From: an uncultured bacterium
GTDB lineage: Bacteria; Cyanobacteriota; Vampirovibrionia; Gastranaerophilales; Gastranaerophilaceae
Length of the DNA stretch: 64,000 nt
Direction of reading: 5' to 3'
NCBI GenBank assembly: GCA_902462155.1
Contig: CABQAQ010000009.1
Coordinates: forward strand, 15,107-79,106
A model generated the notes under the pieces. That model was not told the DNA's origin and ran no database searches. It worked only from the letters and a program-made list of their open reading frames with translations. Numbering within the stretch: position 1 is the first letter of the stretch; each line of letters opens with the position of its first letter. Both the position numbers and the translations under genes were made by a program. Positions 18,220 through 26,577 of this stretch are shown in pieces.

Positions 18220-18717
18220 ATGGACCAAATAAATATATCGAGTATAATAGAAAAAGTTACTCCAATAATAGAAAATACTTGTGTAAAATATGGAGTAATT
18301 CCTATAGAAATCAGTTTGAAAAAACTAGGAAAAAATTATTTATTACAGATATTTATTTATTCGAATAATAATCCTATTACTTTAGATGATTGTGAAAAAA
18401 TAAGTAGAAATATAGATCCATTTATAGAAGAAATAATAGATGTAAATTATTTTTTAGAGGTAAGTTCACCCGGATTAACTAGAAAAATTAAATCTAGTAA
18501 AGAGTATATTATATTTAAAGGTAAGAAAATATTAATAAAAACAAAAACAAATGAATGTTTTCCAAACTATACAGTAGAAGGTAAAATTGTTGACTTTGAT
18601 GAAAATCAAGGTGTATTAATTAGCGTACTTAACGAAAATAAAACGGAAGAAAATTTAGTAAGAATAAAACTTGAAGATATAAAATCAGCACAATTAATAT
18701 ACGAAGAAAAAGATTAA
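18220..18717 (+). CDS. rimP: Ribosome maturation factor RimP
   Basis: About 165 residues from ATG 18220 (an in-frame GTG lies 12 bases upstream). Seen: the N-terminal alpha/beta domain with a DDCEKISRNIDPFIEE-type segment, and LEVSSPGLTRKIKSSKEY, the RimP hallmark, near residue 85; then the C-terminal SH3-like domain. RimP assists 30S subunit assembly. It is the first gene of rimP-nusA, 23 bp before nusA, the order found in most bacteria. It has only a weak RBS (GAGAGA). Confidence 0.93.
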   Translation: MDQINISSIIEKVTPIIENTCVKYGVIPIEISLKKLGKNYLLQIFIYSNNNPITLDDCEKISRNIDPFIEEIIDVNYFLEVSSPGLTRKIKSSKEYIIFKGKKILIKTKTNECFPNYTVEGKIVDFDENQGVLISVLNENKTEENLVRIKLEDIKSAQLIYEEKD

Positions 18718-18740
18718 AGATAAATTAGGAGGATGAAAAA

Positions 18741-19985
18741 ATGATAAGAATAGGGACCGCCTTATTTGAAGCTACAGAACAACTTGAAAGAGAAAAGGGA
18801 ATATCAAAAGAGGTAATAATTAATTCTCTATGTGATGCTATGGTAGCAGCATATAAAAAGCAAATAAGAGATAAAGATGCAAATAATATAGAAGCTATTT
18901 TAGATGAACAAGCAGGAGAAATAGGTGTATTTAGGACAAAAGTTGTTGTAGAAAATGTTGAAGATCCTGATTTTGAGATATCACTAGAGGCGGCAAAAGA
19001 AATAGATGAAGATGTAGAGTTAGAGGACGAAGTAAAAATAGAAGTCACACCTGATGATTTTGGAAGGATAGCAGCACAGAGTGCAAAACAAGTAATAACT
19101 CAGAGAATAAGAGAAGCAGAAAGAAAGATGGTTCTAGATGAATTTTTAGAGAAAAAGGGATCATTGACAACAGGTATTATTCAGAGGGTAGAAAATAGAA
19201 ATGTAATTATAAATATAGGCAAAATTGACGCTATATTACCATATAAAGAACAGATTCCGGGAGAATATTATAAACCTGGTAATAGACTAAGAGTATTTGT
19301 ATTAAATGTAAAAGAAACAAATAGATTGCCACAGGTTATAGTATCACATGGTCATCCTGAGATAGTAAGAGAACTTTTTGAACTAGAGGTACCAGAAATA
19401 GAAGATGGTATAGTAGAAATAAAATCAATAGTAAGAGAAGCAGGTTTTAGAACAAAAATAGCAGTACATTCAAATGATCCGGAAGTAGATTCTGTAGGTG
19501 CTTGTATAGGGCCAAGAGGTAGTAGAATACAGACTATTGTAAATGAGTTAAAAAATGAGAAGATAGATATTGTTAGATATTCTGATAATCCTGTAGAATA
19601 TATAGTAAATGCCTTATCTCCATCAAGAGTTTTAGCTGTTGATATTTTAGATGATAGTGAAGGATCAAAAGAAGCTTCTGTAGTTGTACCGGATGATCAA
19701 TTAAGCTTGGCTATAGGCAGAGATGGTCAGAATGTTAGACTTGCTCATAAATTAACTAATTGGAAAATAGATATTAAAAGTGAAACACAAGCTAAATTAG
19801 CAGAAAAAGAAGAAGAGTTATCTTTAAAAGAGGCTGACTCAGATGAAATTTTTGAAGATATTAATATAGATCAAGAAGAATCAATAGATGAACAAATATC
19901 TGAAGAATTATCTCAAGAATCATATTCTTTAGACGAAGAAGATATAGAAAGTACATCTGAAATAACAGAAGGAGAAGAAGCTTAA
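18741..19985 (+). CDS. nusA: Transcription termination/antitermination factor NusA
   Basis: 414 residues; strong RBS AGGAGGATG. Domains in order: N-terminal RNA polymerase-binding domain (1-125, ending with DDFGRIAAQSAKQVI), S1 domain (about 133-200), KH1 with the CIGPRGSRIQ loop (about 253-262) and KH2 with VVPDDQLSLAIGRDGQNVRLA (about 310-330). The tail beyond 350 is acidic and low-complexity, without the AR repeats of enterobacterial NusA. It binds RNA polymerase and nascent RNA and modulates pausing and termination. The usual ylxR-infB genes do not follow; a terminator and tRNA do. Confidence 0.97.
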   Translation: MIRIGTALFEATEQLEREKGISKEVIINSLCDAMVAAYKKQIRDKDANNIEAILDEQAGEIGVFRTKVVVENVEDPDFEISLEAAKEIDEDVELEDEVKIEVTPDDFGRIAAQSAKQVITQRIREAERKMVLDEFLEKKGSLTTGIIQRVENRNVIINIGKIDAILPYKEQIPGEYYKPGNRLRVFVLNVKETNRLPQVIVSHGHPEIVRELFELEVPEIEDGIVEIKSIVREAGFRTKIAVHSNDPEVDSVGACIGPRGSRIQTIVNELKNEKIDIVRYSDNPVEYIVNALSPSRVLAVDILDDSEGSKEASVVVPDDQLSLAIGRDGQNVRLAHKLTNWKIDIKSETQAKLAEKEEELSLKEADSDEIFEDINIDQEESIDEQISEELSQESYSLDEEDIESTSEITEGEEA

Positions 19986-20011
19986 TAAATTAAAACGGTT
20001 TTATAAGTAAG

Positions 20012-20050
20012 ACAATAGCCTAGACTATTTTAAATAGTCTAGGCTATTGT
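20012..20050 (+). terminator. Hairpin terminator after nusA
   Basis: A 19-bp inverted repeat (20012-20030 with 20032-20050), very stable but with only a weak T tail (TAGTTT). Confidence 0.7.
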
Positions 20051-20131
20051 TAGTTTAAGTTTATTTTTGAGAAATTTAAAAAATAGAAATTATTGACTAA
20101 AAATAAAAAATGACTTAATATTAAAAATAAT

Positions 20132-20212
20132 GTCGAAGTGGCGGAATGGTATACGCGCACGTTTGAGGGGCGTGTGGAGAAATCTGTGAGGGTTCAAGTC
20201 CCTTCTTCGACA
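20132..20212 (+). tRNA. tRNA-Leu (anticodon GAG)
   Basis: 81 nt. The acceptor GTCGAAG pairs with CTTCGAC, discriminator A; the anticodon stem is CACGT/GCGTG with GAG in the loop; there is a long variable arm as in class II tRNAs; the T arm is GAGGG TTCAAGT CCCTT. CCA is not encoded; a T run follows. The 3' end faces the mobile island, and its last 19 bases are shared, on the other strand, with the end of the serine recombinase gene. Confidence 0.93.
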
Positions 20213-21672
20213 TTTTTTTCATTTTTGCTTAAATTAAGCATTAACTTAAAGACTGAATTCAGCTCAAAGTGCGGCTTTTCGCCATCATACAAAAAGTTCG
20301 AGTGCAGTAATTTTAGTAACTCCCTCTTTTTTTCATAGTCAGCCTGTAAATACCACTGGGAAGCGTTTTTACAGAGTTCAAACAAATCTCGTGCCCTCTC
20401 TATGTAATTTACAGGAGTTTTGTTTATTTTTGCTTGAGTTACTAAAAGCTCATCTAATTCATATTGCCATTTTTTACTTTTTGTATCATAAGCTTTTTTA
20501 TCTATATCTCCGTCTGTATATAAATCTAAGAGCTTTGAAAGTCTTTTTTGTAATGTTTCTATCTGTTTTCTAACTTCTATAGCCTGAGACTGTCCATAAT
20601 CCAGATTATCTTTAAGTTCTTTTTTAATAGAACTTATTATAATTTTAGCAGTGTTGTCTGATAGTTTAAGATCTACTAAAATTTTTAGTAATGCCTCCTC
20701 CAACTTATTTTCATTGATGTATTTACGCTTACACTCTCCGCCTTTATTACCTGTACAATGATAATAGACGTATTTACCCTTATGTAATTCTCCTACTAAT
20801 GCACATCCACAATGGGAACACTTAAACAAGCCTGAAAATAAAAACTGTCTTTTATTGGATCTAGTTGATGTTTGATTTTTTATCACTCGCTGAACCTCCT
20901 GATATAATTCTCTCGATACTATAGGCTCATGTTTACCCTCGTATCTGACTCCTTTAAAATTAAAATCTCCCATGTAGATAGGGTTATTTAATATCATCTC
21001 TACATTTTTTTTATTACATTTTACTGTTGCAGACATTCTAAAACCTTCCTCACTCATTTTTCTAGCTAGGCTTCTATAGGAATATAGGCCGCTTGCGTAA
21101 AGCTCATACATACGCTTTACAAAAGGGGCTTTATCTGGGTCAATTATTATATGTGATGCTTCCCCTTTATTTTTTCGATAATTCATATATCCATAGGGAG
21201 CGACCATAGGATAATGACCCATTTTTGCTTTTTTAACAAATGCACTAGAAACATTTACTGCTAAATCTCTTGGCATAAGCGTTGCTATAACACAATTTAT
21301 CATATAGATTGTAAATTCATGATTTTTTGAGTTTTTGTTTAGGATCATACCTTCTTCTATAAAGTGAAAACTTATGTCAGTAGTCCGAGCTAGCCTTACA
21401 ATAGTGGCAGCATCTGTTTCGTCGCGAGCTGAACGATCCGCTTTTTTAAATAATATATGCCCTATTTTATGCTTTTTTGCAAAGTTAAGCATCTCATTAA
21501 AGCCCTTACGACCAGGTTCTTTAGCACTCTCGGACACATCCCAAGCTTTAATAATGTTAAATTCTTTTTCTTTAGCGTATTTTTCTTGCTGCTCTATTTG
21601 TGCAGGTATAGAGTATTTATCTCTTTGCTCATCAGAAGATACCCTTCGATAACCTATAGCTGTATTTGTCAT
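20194..21672 (-). CDS. Large serine recombinase (site-specific integrase/invertase superfamily)
   Basis: 492 residues from ATG 21672 (TTG one codon earlier is less likely). Resolvase domain: IGYRRVSSDEQ with the catalytic Ser (about residue 13), FKKADRSARDE. Then a recombinase domain (PYGYMNYRKN ... NNPIYMGDF) and a zinc ribbon CSHCGCALVGE ... YHCTG ... ECKR, followed by a coiled coil (about 350-420). This is the phiC31-type integrase layout. The last codons and stop are read from the antisense of the tRNA-Leu 3' end, as if recombination joined the gene to the tRNA. ATG overlaps the upstream small ORF stop (TGATG), so expression is coupled with the repressor. Confidence 0.92.
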   Translation of the reverse strand: MTNTAIGYRRVSSDEQRDKYSIPAQIEQQEKYAKEKEFNIIKAWDVSESAKEPGRKGFNEMLNFAKKHKIGHILFKKADRSARDETDAATIVRLARTTDISFHFIEEGMILNKNSKNHEFTIYMINCVIATLMPRDLAVNVSSAFVKKAKMGHYPMVAPYGYMNYRKNKGEASHIIIDPDKAPFVKRMYELYASGLYSYRSLARKMSEEGFRMSATVKCNKKNVEMILNNPIYMGDFNFKGVRYEGKHEPIVSRELYQEVQRVIKNQTSTRSNKRQFLFSGLFKCSHCGCALVGELHKGKYVYYHCTGNKGGECKRKYINENKLEEALLKILVDLKLSDNTAKIIISSIKKELKDNLDYGQSQAIEVRKQIETLQKRLSKLLDLYTDGDIDKKAYDTKSKKWQYELDELLVTQAKINKTPVNYIERARDLFELCKNASQWYLQADYEKKRELLKLLHSNFLYDGEKPHFELNSVFKLMLNLSKNEKNVEEGT

Positions 21673-21782
21673 CAATCTACCTTAAATCCTATTTCGTTTG
21701 GTTTAGTTCTGTCCAGTAATTTTTTATTCCGTATAGTAAAAATATATTGTTTTAAAATATCGATCGTTATTAAATCATTCAT
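21672..21782 (-). CDS. Small 36-residue ORF between repressor and recombinase
   Basis: ATG at 21782, one base after the repressor stop; its TGA overlaps the ATG of the serine recombinase. Lys/Ile-rich, no recognised domain. The tight coupling on both sides suggests a real member of a three-gene operon; it could be a recombinase accessory factor or simply a translational coupler. Confidence 0.5.
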   Translation of the reverse strand: MNDLITIDILKQYIFTIRNKKLLDRTKPNEIGFKVD

Positions 21783-21783
21783 A

Positions 21784-22458
21784 CTATAATCCCTTGCTTA
21801 AATTGTTTAATACTCTACCGATAATGTTTATCTCTATGCCGTCATTAGGTCTGACAATCTCCTGATCATATTTAGGGTTGTCAGATTTAACCTCTAAGCT
21901 TCCATCAAGTGTAATATTTAACCTTTTACATCTACAGTGGCCATTAGCGGTAAAGATATAAACTCCACTTATAGAGGCATCTCTACGACCTATGTCGACA
22001 AGTAGCCAATCTCCATCCGATATTTTATCCTCCATACTATCCCCTGTAGCTTGAAATAGTTTAAGATTCTCAGGAGAGCTACAACGTAAATATGCTTTTA
22101 TAGATTGACGACTGATCCTAAAAGGTTCGATATATTGATCTGAGGATAACTCAGCTCCTGCTCCGCACGCAGGCTTGAGGTCATATATACGCTCTATCTC
22201 TATGATTTTGTCGTCTGGATCTTTTTTATAATTGGTAATATTAAGTTTAGGCTCTACTTTTGTATCTATATCTGTAAGCGATACGTTAAAATACTTTTCT
22301 ATTTTAGCTATTTCGTCAGGACGTAAAATGCTATTGCTTTTAGCTCTAGAGGATATACAGCCTTTGCCAACTCCTAGAGCATTTCCTATCTTTTCAAGAG
22401 TTATTCTCTCGTCAAGTTTTAGATTTTGTAAAATATTCTGAATGTCTTTAACGTACAT
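21784..22458 (-). CDS. LexA/CI-type phage repressor with S24 self-cleavage domain
   Basis: 224 residues. N-terminal helix-turn-helix (TLEKIGNALGVGKGCISSRAKS, about 20-42). C-terminal S24 peptidase-like half: a likely Ala/Cys-Gly cleavage region PACGAGAEL (about 96), the Ser in ATGDSMEDKISDGD (about 140) and the Lys in CRCKRLN. Such repressors hold the element silent until DNA damage (RecA) triggers cleavage. It is divergent from the early genes at 22606, with repeat operators between them, and cotranscribed with the serine recombinase. Confidence 0.88.
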   Translation of the reverse strand: MYVKDIQNILQNLKLDERITLEKIGNALGVGKGCISSRAKSNSILRPDEIAKIEKYFNVSLTDIDTKVEPKLNITNYKKDPDDKIIEIERIYDLKPACGAGAELSSDQYIEPFRISRQSIKAYLRCSSPENLKLFQATGDSMEDKISDGDWLLVDIGRRDASISGVYIFTANGHCRCKRLNITLDGSLEVKSDNPKYDQEIVRPNDGIEINIIGRVLNNLSKGL

Positions 22459-22605
22459 GTTTTTAACCTCGTTTTTAAAAGTTATATAAAGTTTAAAGAA
22501 GTTCTTAACAATGAATTTAATTTAGTATAATATTGTCATATAAAGTTAAATATATATATATCGACTTTATAATACTCTATATAACACGAAAGGAGAGAAA
22601 AACGC
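22459..22605. promoter_or_regulatory. Divergent promoter/operator region of the integration module
   Basis: A 147 bp gap between the S24 repressor and the early genes. The similar words TTATATAAAGTT and TCATATAAAGTT (about 48 bp apart) and an inverted-type CTTTATA word near 22565 are operator candidates for the repressor. TATAAT-like boxes are present on both strands. AAGGAGAG is the RBS of the 22606 gene. Confidence 0.55.
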
Positions 22606-22794
22606 ATGCAAAATGTAAAAAATGTTACAGATTCTTTACTCACTATGTCCGATATGCTTGAAGAGCTACCTATAGGAGTAGTACAGGTGAGAACTTACAT
22701 TAAGGATGGACGATTAAAAGCCGAAAAAATCAGAAACAAATTTTACGCAACAAGAGAAGACTTTATCGACTTTAAAAAACGTTTGAATTTTTAA
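22606..22794 (+). CDS. Small excisionase/MerR-type helix-turn-helix protein
   Basis: 62 residues after a strong RBS (AAGGAGAG). LTMSDMLEELPIGVVQVRTYIKDGRLKAEKIRNKFYATREDFIDF has the layout of an excisionase-type winged helix. It is the first gene of the divergent early operon, in the place where a Cro-like or excisionase protein is usual. It probably controls lysogeny or integration direction. Confidence 0.7.
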   Translation: MQNVKNVTDSLLTMSDMLEELPIGVVQVRTYIKDGRLKAEKIRNKFYATREDFIDFKKRLNF

Positions 22795-22889
22795 TTTTAT
22801 TTAGTCGTTAAGATCAAAAACTAAACAAGCTACTAGACACTGTCTACAGGGCTTAGTTTGCATACGAAAGAAAAGGAGAAACGAAGAAA

Positions 22890-23087
22890 ATGATAGAGAA
22901 ATCACAGGAAATAATAGAAATGAAAATAAAAGACGGAATGGCATTTACAGTTTCGTTTTCGAACGATCCGCCAGACTATCAACGTCTTGATGAGATTGAG
23001 GGATATTGTGAAAAATACCCAACAAACTCAATAGGGTTTAAACAAAGTATTTTAGACATCATCAACAAGACAAAGGAGAACAAATAA
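22890..23087 (+). CDS. Small phage-type hypothetical protein
   Basis: 65 residues, RBS AAAGGAG. Acidic/mixed, no recognised domain; it has two Pro/Asn-rich turns. Its TAA overlaps the ATG of the next gene (TAATG), so the two are translationally coupled. Confidence 0.6.
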   Translation: MIEKSQEIIEMKIKDGMAFTVSFSNDPPDYQRLDEIEGYCEKYPTNSIGFKQSILDIINKTKENK

Positions 23088-23494
23088 TGCAAGATAGATT
23101 TAAGTTCAGAGGCAAAAGAATTGATAATAACCAGTGGTATTATGGCAGTTATTTATATTTGCATAACCCACCTAAATATGATTGGAATGGTACAAAACAC
23201 GAAAGCATAGAAGATGTCCACTTTATCATTGATGAAAAAGATGTAAATTATGGAGTTTATCCGGAAGCAGTAGGACAATGTACTGGCTTAAAAGACAAGA
23301 ACGGCAAGTTCATTTATGAGGGGGATATAGTATATATTGCAAGAGAAGAAGAAAATGCAACAATTAAATGGGATAGTGATTTGGCAAGATTTTTGATTGA
23401 CTTTATTAACGAAAATGTAATAGCAGATTTTGACAACTATTATAGTCAAGAGTTGGAAGTTATCGGTAATATTTACGAGGACGAACAATGTTAG
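23087..23494 (+). CDS. YopX-domain phage protein
   Basis: 135 residues. The opening RFKFRGKRIDNNQWYYGSY and the core VGQCTGLKDKNGKFIYEGDIV are the YopX family signature, found in many Firmicutes and gut phages and conjugative elements. The biochemical role is unknown. It is coupled to the preceding gene (TAATG) and overlaps the next one. Confidence 0.85.
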   Translation: MQDRFKFRGKRIDNNQWYYGSYLYLHNPPKYDWNGTKHESIEDVHFIIDEKDVNYGVYPEAVGQCTGLKDKNGKFIYEGDIVYIAREEENATIKWDSDLARFLIDFINENVIADFDNYYSQELEVIGNIYEDEQC

Positions 23495-23646
23495 ATATTA
23501 TGTTACGAACAAATCCTAAATTAGTTTCCGATGAAGAATTATTAAACTACAAACAGTATCTGCAAGAAAAAATAAAACAATACAAAAAGCAGTTACTTAA
23601 AGTAAATAGAGTAATCAAACAAAGAAAATTAAGCGAGGTGGAATAG
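23488..23646 (+). CDS. Small coiled-coil phage ORF
   Basis: 52 residues; ATG at 23488 overlaps the YopX stop by seven bases. Strongly helical and Lys/Gln/Glu-rich from residue 15 on (a short coiled coil). No family recognised. It lies in the same operon. Confidence 0.5.
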   Translation: MLDIMLRTNPKLVSDEELLNYKQYLQEKIKQYKKQLLKVNRVIKQRKLSEVE

Positions 23647-23765
23647 ATGAATTATGATATAGAGTTTAGAGTTTACTAATCCCCTGAACTTTTGGAGAAA
23701 TAACAAAAAATGACAGGAATAAAAGCAATGAGAATGCAAGAAACAACTTGTAAAAAAGATCAAAT

Positions 23766-24404
23766 ATGGGGCGTACAATACAACACTTATACGAATTTAA
23801 GAAAAGTGTTTTTACGATTTTAAATGATAAGCCTAAGAAGAGGAGAAAAGTTCAAAATAAACAATATTTTGATTATGAAAAAAGTAAATCTAAATTTCTA
23901 AAGCTTGCCAAGTCAGGTAAAACAATGAAGGATATTAGAGAATTTTTCACACCTTATGAGTTTAGAAAGCTAAGAACAATGTTAAGAGAAGATGAATCGA
24001 TAAAAAGAGTTTTTACAGAAGAGGAATATTTCGATTTATTTGAATTAGATTTAAGGCAACAAGAAGTTAAAAAGTTACTAAAAAAAGGTTTAACAATAAA
24101 AAAGATAGCGAAAGTTTTTAAATGTACTGAACAATCTATAATACAACGAATAAAAAGAATGAAGATAAAAAAGCTTTTACCACAGGAAATTTATTTTAAT
24201 TTGTTTGAATTGAACCCAATGGAGCAAGAAACAAAAAAGTTGCTTGAAAAAGGCTTGACGAAAAAAGAAATAGCACGAATCTTGTGCCTAAATAAAGAAA
24301 GTATCCGAATGTACGAATGGAGGATAAAACGAAAACAAGACTTGCTAAAAATGGAGCATAAGTGGAAGAGTGAGAAATTTATAAAAGTTCATGAAGAAAG
24401 GTAA
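23766..24404 (+). CDS. Protein with tandem helix-turn-helix repeats
   Basis: 212 residues, very basic. Two units of about 50 residues are clearly duplicated: EEYFDLFELDLRQQEVKKLL... KKGLTIKKIAKVFKCTEQSI and EIYFNLFELNPMEQETKKLL... EKGLTKKEIARILCLNKESI. Each has a sigma-70 region 4/HTH layout, and a weaker unit lies at about 30-75. It is probably a DNA-binding regulator of the element. The start is uncertain (no good RBS; a 37-codon ORF from 23710 overlaps it in another frame). Confidence 0.65.
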   Translation: MGRTIQHLYEFKKSVFTILNDKPKKRRKVQNKQYFDYEKSKSKFLKLAKSGKTMKDIREFFTPYEFRKLRTMLREDESIKRVFTEEEYFDLFELDLRQQEVKKLLKKGLTIKKIAKVFKCTEQSIIQRIKRMKIKKLLPQEIYFNLFELNPMEQETKKLLEKGLTKKEIARILCLNKESIRMYEWRIKRKQDLLKMEHKWKSEKFIKVHEER

Positions 24405-24410
24405 AAATTT

Positions 24411-24584
24411 ATGTTTGGATTAATATCAATAAAAGACTTTGCGAAGAAACTTGAAAAGCCTGAAAGTACAATCAGAACTTGGAGAAGAAGAGGTGATTTG
24501 CCATCATTTATATTTGTAAATATAGGTTCAACGGTATTTATAAAGATTAAAAAGTTTGAAGAGTGGGTTGAAAATATGTCATGA
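24411..24584 (+). CDS. Excisionase-like MerR-type HTH protein
   Basis: 57 residues from ATG 24411 with GAAAGG upstream. ISIKDFAKKLEKPESTIRTWRRRGDLPS is a MerR/excisionase helix-turn-helix followed by a wing. The stop TGA overlaps the ATG of the tyrosine integrase (ATGA), the usual xis-int coupling. It is likely the directionality factor for that integrase. Confidence 0.75.
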   Translation: MFGLISIKDFAKKLEKPESTIRTWRRRGDLPSFIFVNIGSTVFIKIKKFEEWVENMS

Positions 24585-25612
24585 GGTGTTACAAGTATAG
24601 TATGAGTATATATAAAAAGAATGGAAAATATTATTGCCGTTTTCAAATTGATGGGGAACGGCATCATTATTTATGCAATGGTGCAACAAGTGAAAAAGAA
24701 GCCCGCAAAATTGAAGATGGCTTTAGGTACAAACTTCAACAACAGCAAAATGGGGTAATTGCTAAAAATATAAAAAAAATAAAATTATCTAAAATTTTAG
24801 ATATGTATTTAGATTATTCAAAGCTTAACAAGAAAAGTTATAATGGTGATTTAAGCATTGTTACAGTTATAAAGACATATTTTAAAGATATTTATGCAAA
24901 TGATTTAAATTTAAGCAAATTAGAAAGTTTTAAAAAATATTTACTTGAAGAAAGAAAAGTTTCAAAAGCCACAGTAAACAGGTATAGGTCAGCAATAAGT
25001 AAAGCGTATAATTTAGCTATTGCGAATAAATTTTTAAAAGAAAATCCTATTAATGAATTTAAGAAATTAAAAGAAAAGAATTTTATGATAAGGTTTTTAA
25101 CAAAAGAAGAAGAAATAAAGCTTTATAACAATCTTTCTGCCAATTTAAAACCATTAGTCACAACAGCATTACAAACAGGAATGAGAAAAAATGAAATTTT
25201 TAAACTCAAATGGAGCAATATAAATTTTGCATTGGGCTTCATAGAGTTATTAGAAACAAAATCAGGTAAAAGCAGAAAAATACCAATATCAGATAAATTA
25301 AGAGATGTCTTGACACATAATCTGCAAGTAAATATTGGGGGTGAGTATGTATTTTTAAATCCGTTAACAAGTAAACCCTATAGTAATATATCGAAATCTT
25401 TTAAAAAAGCCTTGAAAGCAGCCAATATAGAAAACTTTAGATTTCACGACTTAAGGCATACTGTAGCGACACGTTTGGTTGAAAAAGGTATTGATTTGGT
25501 TGTGGTAAAAGAAATATTGGGTCATTCAAAAATAGATACCACTTTAAGGTATGCCCATGCTGTTCCAAAAAGAAAATTGGAAGCAATAGAAGTTCTTAAT
25601 TCATATAATTAA
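24581..25612 (+). CDS. Tyrosine recombinase (phage integrase)
   Basis: 343 residues. N-terminal arm-binding domain (SIYKKNGKYYCRFQIDGERH), core-binding SAM-like domain (about 75-165) and a complete catalytic domain: Arg in QTGMRKNEIFKL, Lys near KSGKSRK, HDLRHT, the His in LGHSK and the Tyr nucleophile in TLRYAH. ATG overlaps the xis stop; a second ATG at 24602 is also possible. Two TGGACA words lie in direct repeat about 25 bp downstream and may be part of an attachment region. A second complete recombinase of another class in the same 5.4 kb module is unusual. Confidence 0.93.
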   Translation: MRCYKYSMSIYKKNGKYYCRFQIDGERHHYLCNGATSEKEARKIEDGFRYKLQQQQNGVIAKNIKKIKLSKILDMYLDYSKLNKKSYNGDLSIVTVIKTYFKDIYANDLNLSKLESFKKYLLEERKVSKATVNRYRSAISKAYNLAIANKFLKENPINEFKKLKEKNFMIRFLTKEEEIKLYNNLSANLKPLVTTALQTGMRKNEIFKLKWSNINFALGFIELLETKSGKSRKIPISDKLRDVLTHNLQVNIGGEYVFLNPLTSKPYSNISKSFKKALKAANIENFRFHDLRHTVATRLVEKGIDLVVVKEILGHSKIDTTLRYAHAVPKRKLEAIEVLNSYN

Positions 25613-25716
25613 GATTTAATTCAAATTAAAAAATGGACACACTATGGACATGAAAAATAATAATTAAAAATTAGGATAAATTAAAAGTCTTTATATATAA
25701 GCTATTTTAAAGAATG

Positions 25717-26112
25717 CTAAGCTTTAAGCTTTTTAGATTGGAAAACAAACAAACCGTCTTTTGTTTCAACCTCAACTCCTGATTGAATTGTGAAATTAAA
25801 ATCTAGAGGCGAATCAACCGAAAATTGTAAAGTAGTAACAGAAGAACTTGCTAAAAGTTTTCTAACATCTAGTGGTTCACCGATATGTTCCAAGTTATTC
25901 AAAGATGCATAGCTTAACAAATTCTGTTTTGCTGTTTCTTGAATTGCCATCCTTAAAACGGTTTTGCGATAAGCACCGACATCTACCATCAATCTTTCAA
26001 TTTGAGCTGATTGAAGTGTTTTTCCACTTTTTTCTTCGTATAATTTAATCCATTCATTTGTTATTGTTTCAGGATTTCTATCTATAAAATTTGGTTCAGG
26101 AAGTTGTGTCAT
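25717..26112 (-). pseudogene. Baseplate assembly protein J, N-terminal fragment
   Basis: 131 residues matching only the start of P2/Mu-type gpJ (PEPNFIDRNPETITNEW ... DVGAYRKTVLRMAIQETAKQNLLSYA ... FTIQSGVEVETKDGLFVF); intact J proteins are near 300 residues. It stops 105 bp from the integrase gene end, and no J, I or tail-fibre sequence follows. This is the left break point of the tail cluster. Confidence 0.8.
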
Positions 26113-26435
26113 AAAGTTACCTCCGTTGAACTTTTTGTATTATTTGAAGATTTAAGTGTCCATTGAATTTTAACTTTTATTTGAGTTGCATTAATTTCAA
26201 CGGTTACGGAATCAATTTTTATTCTGGTTTCCCATTTTTCAATTGCATCAACTGATTCTCTGATAATATTTGCTTTTGCTGAATTAACAGGATAATCGAC
26301 ATATTTATATATATCAGAACCGAAAGTTGGTCTTAGTGGATCTGAACCTTTTTGAGTTAATAAAATTATTGCAATACATTGGTTTATATCCTCAACACCT
26401 TGGGCCACTTTGCCAAGCAACTTGTTCGCCAACAT
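26109..26435 (-). pseudogene. Baseplate wedge protein W (gp25-like) with scrambled N-terminus
   Basis: 108 residues. GVEDINQCIAIILLTQKGSDPLRPTFGSDIYKYVD is the gp25/W core. The first dozen residues (MLANKLLGK) are antisense-free sequence read in the V frame, not the usual W start, so the gene seems joined to the truncated V gene by an internal deletion. It overlaps J by 4 bases. The core may still be translated. Confidence 0.7.
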
Positions 26436-26577
26436 CTACAACAGAATAATACTTGTCCTTCAAAGTTTTCTTTTGAAGAATGGGCAACCAATAAGAAGTC
26501 ATATTATCGTCAGCAAATTCCACTCTAGCTTTTGCTGTTAGTGGATTTACATTCGTTACAGTTCCAAATTTTAGCAA
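26392..26577 (-). pseudogene. Baseplate/spike protein V, N-terminal fragment
   Basis: 61 residues (TTG start). KFGTVTNVNPLTAKARVEF ... SYWLPILQKKT ... YYSVVDVGEQVA is the OB-fold start of the P2 gpV/Mu gp45 family; after GEQVA the frame runs into the W gene and stops. The beta-helix spike part is missing. Confidence 0.72.

Noticed and set aside
20138..20338. 66-codon ORF starting inside the tRNA-Leu
   Set aside because: It reads through the tRNA and antisense of the recombinase gene; no RBS and no family.
25613..25716. Attachment-site repeat of tRNA-Leu or tRNA-Ser after the integrase
   Set aside because: I compared the tRNA 3' ends by eye with this stretch and with 45180-45260 and found no match longer than a few bases.
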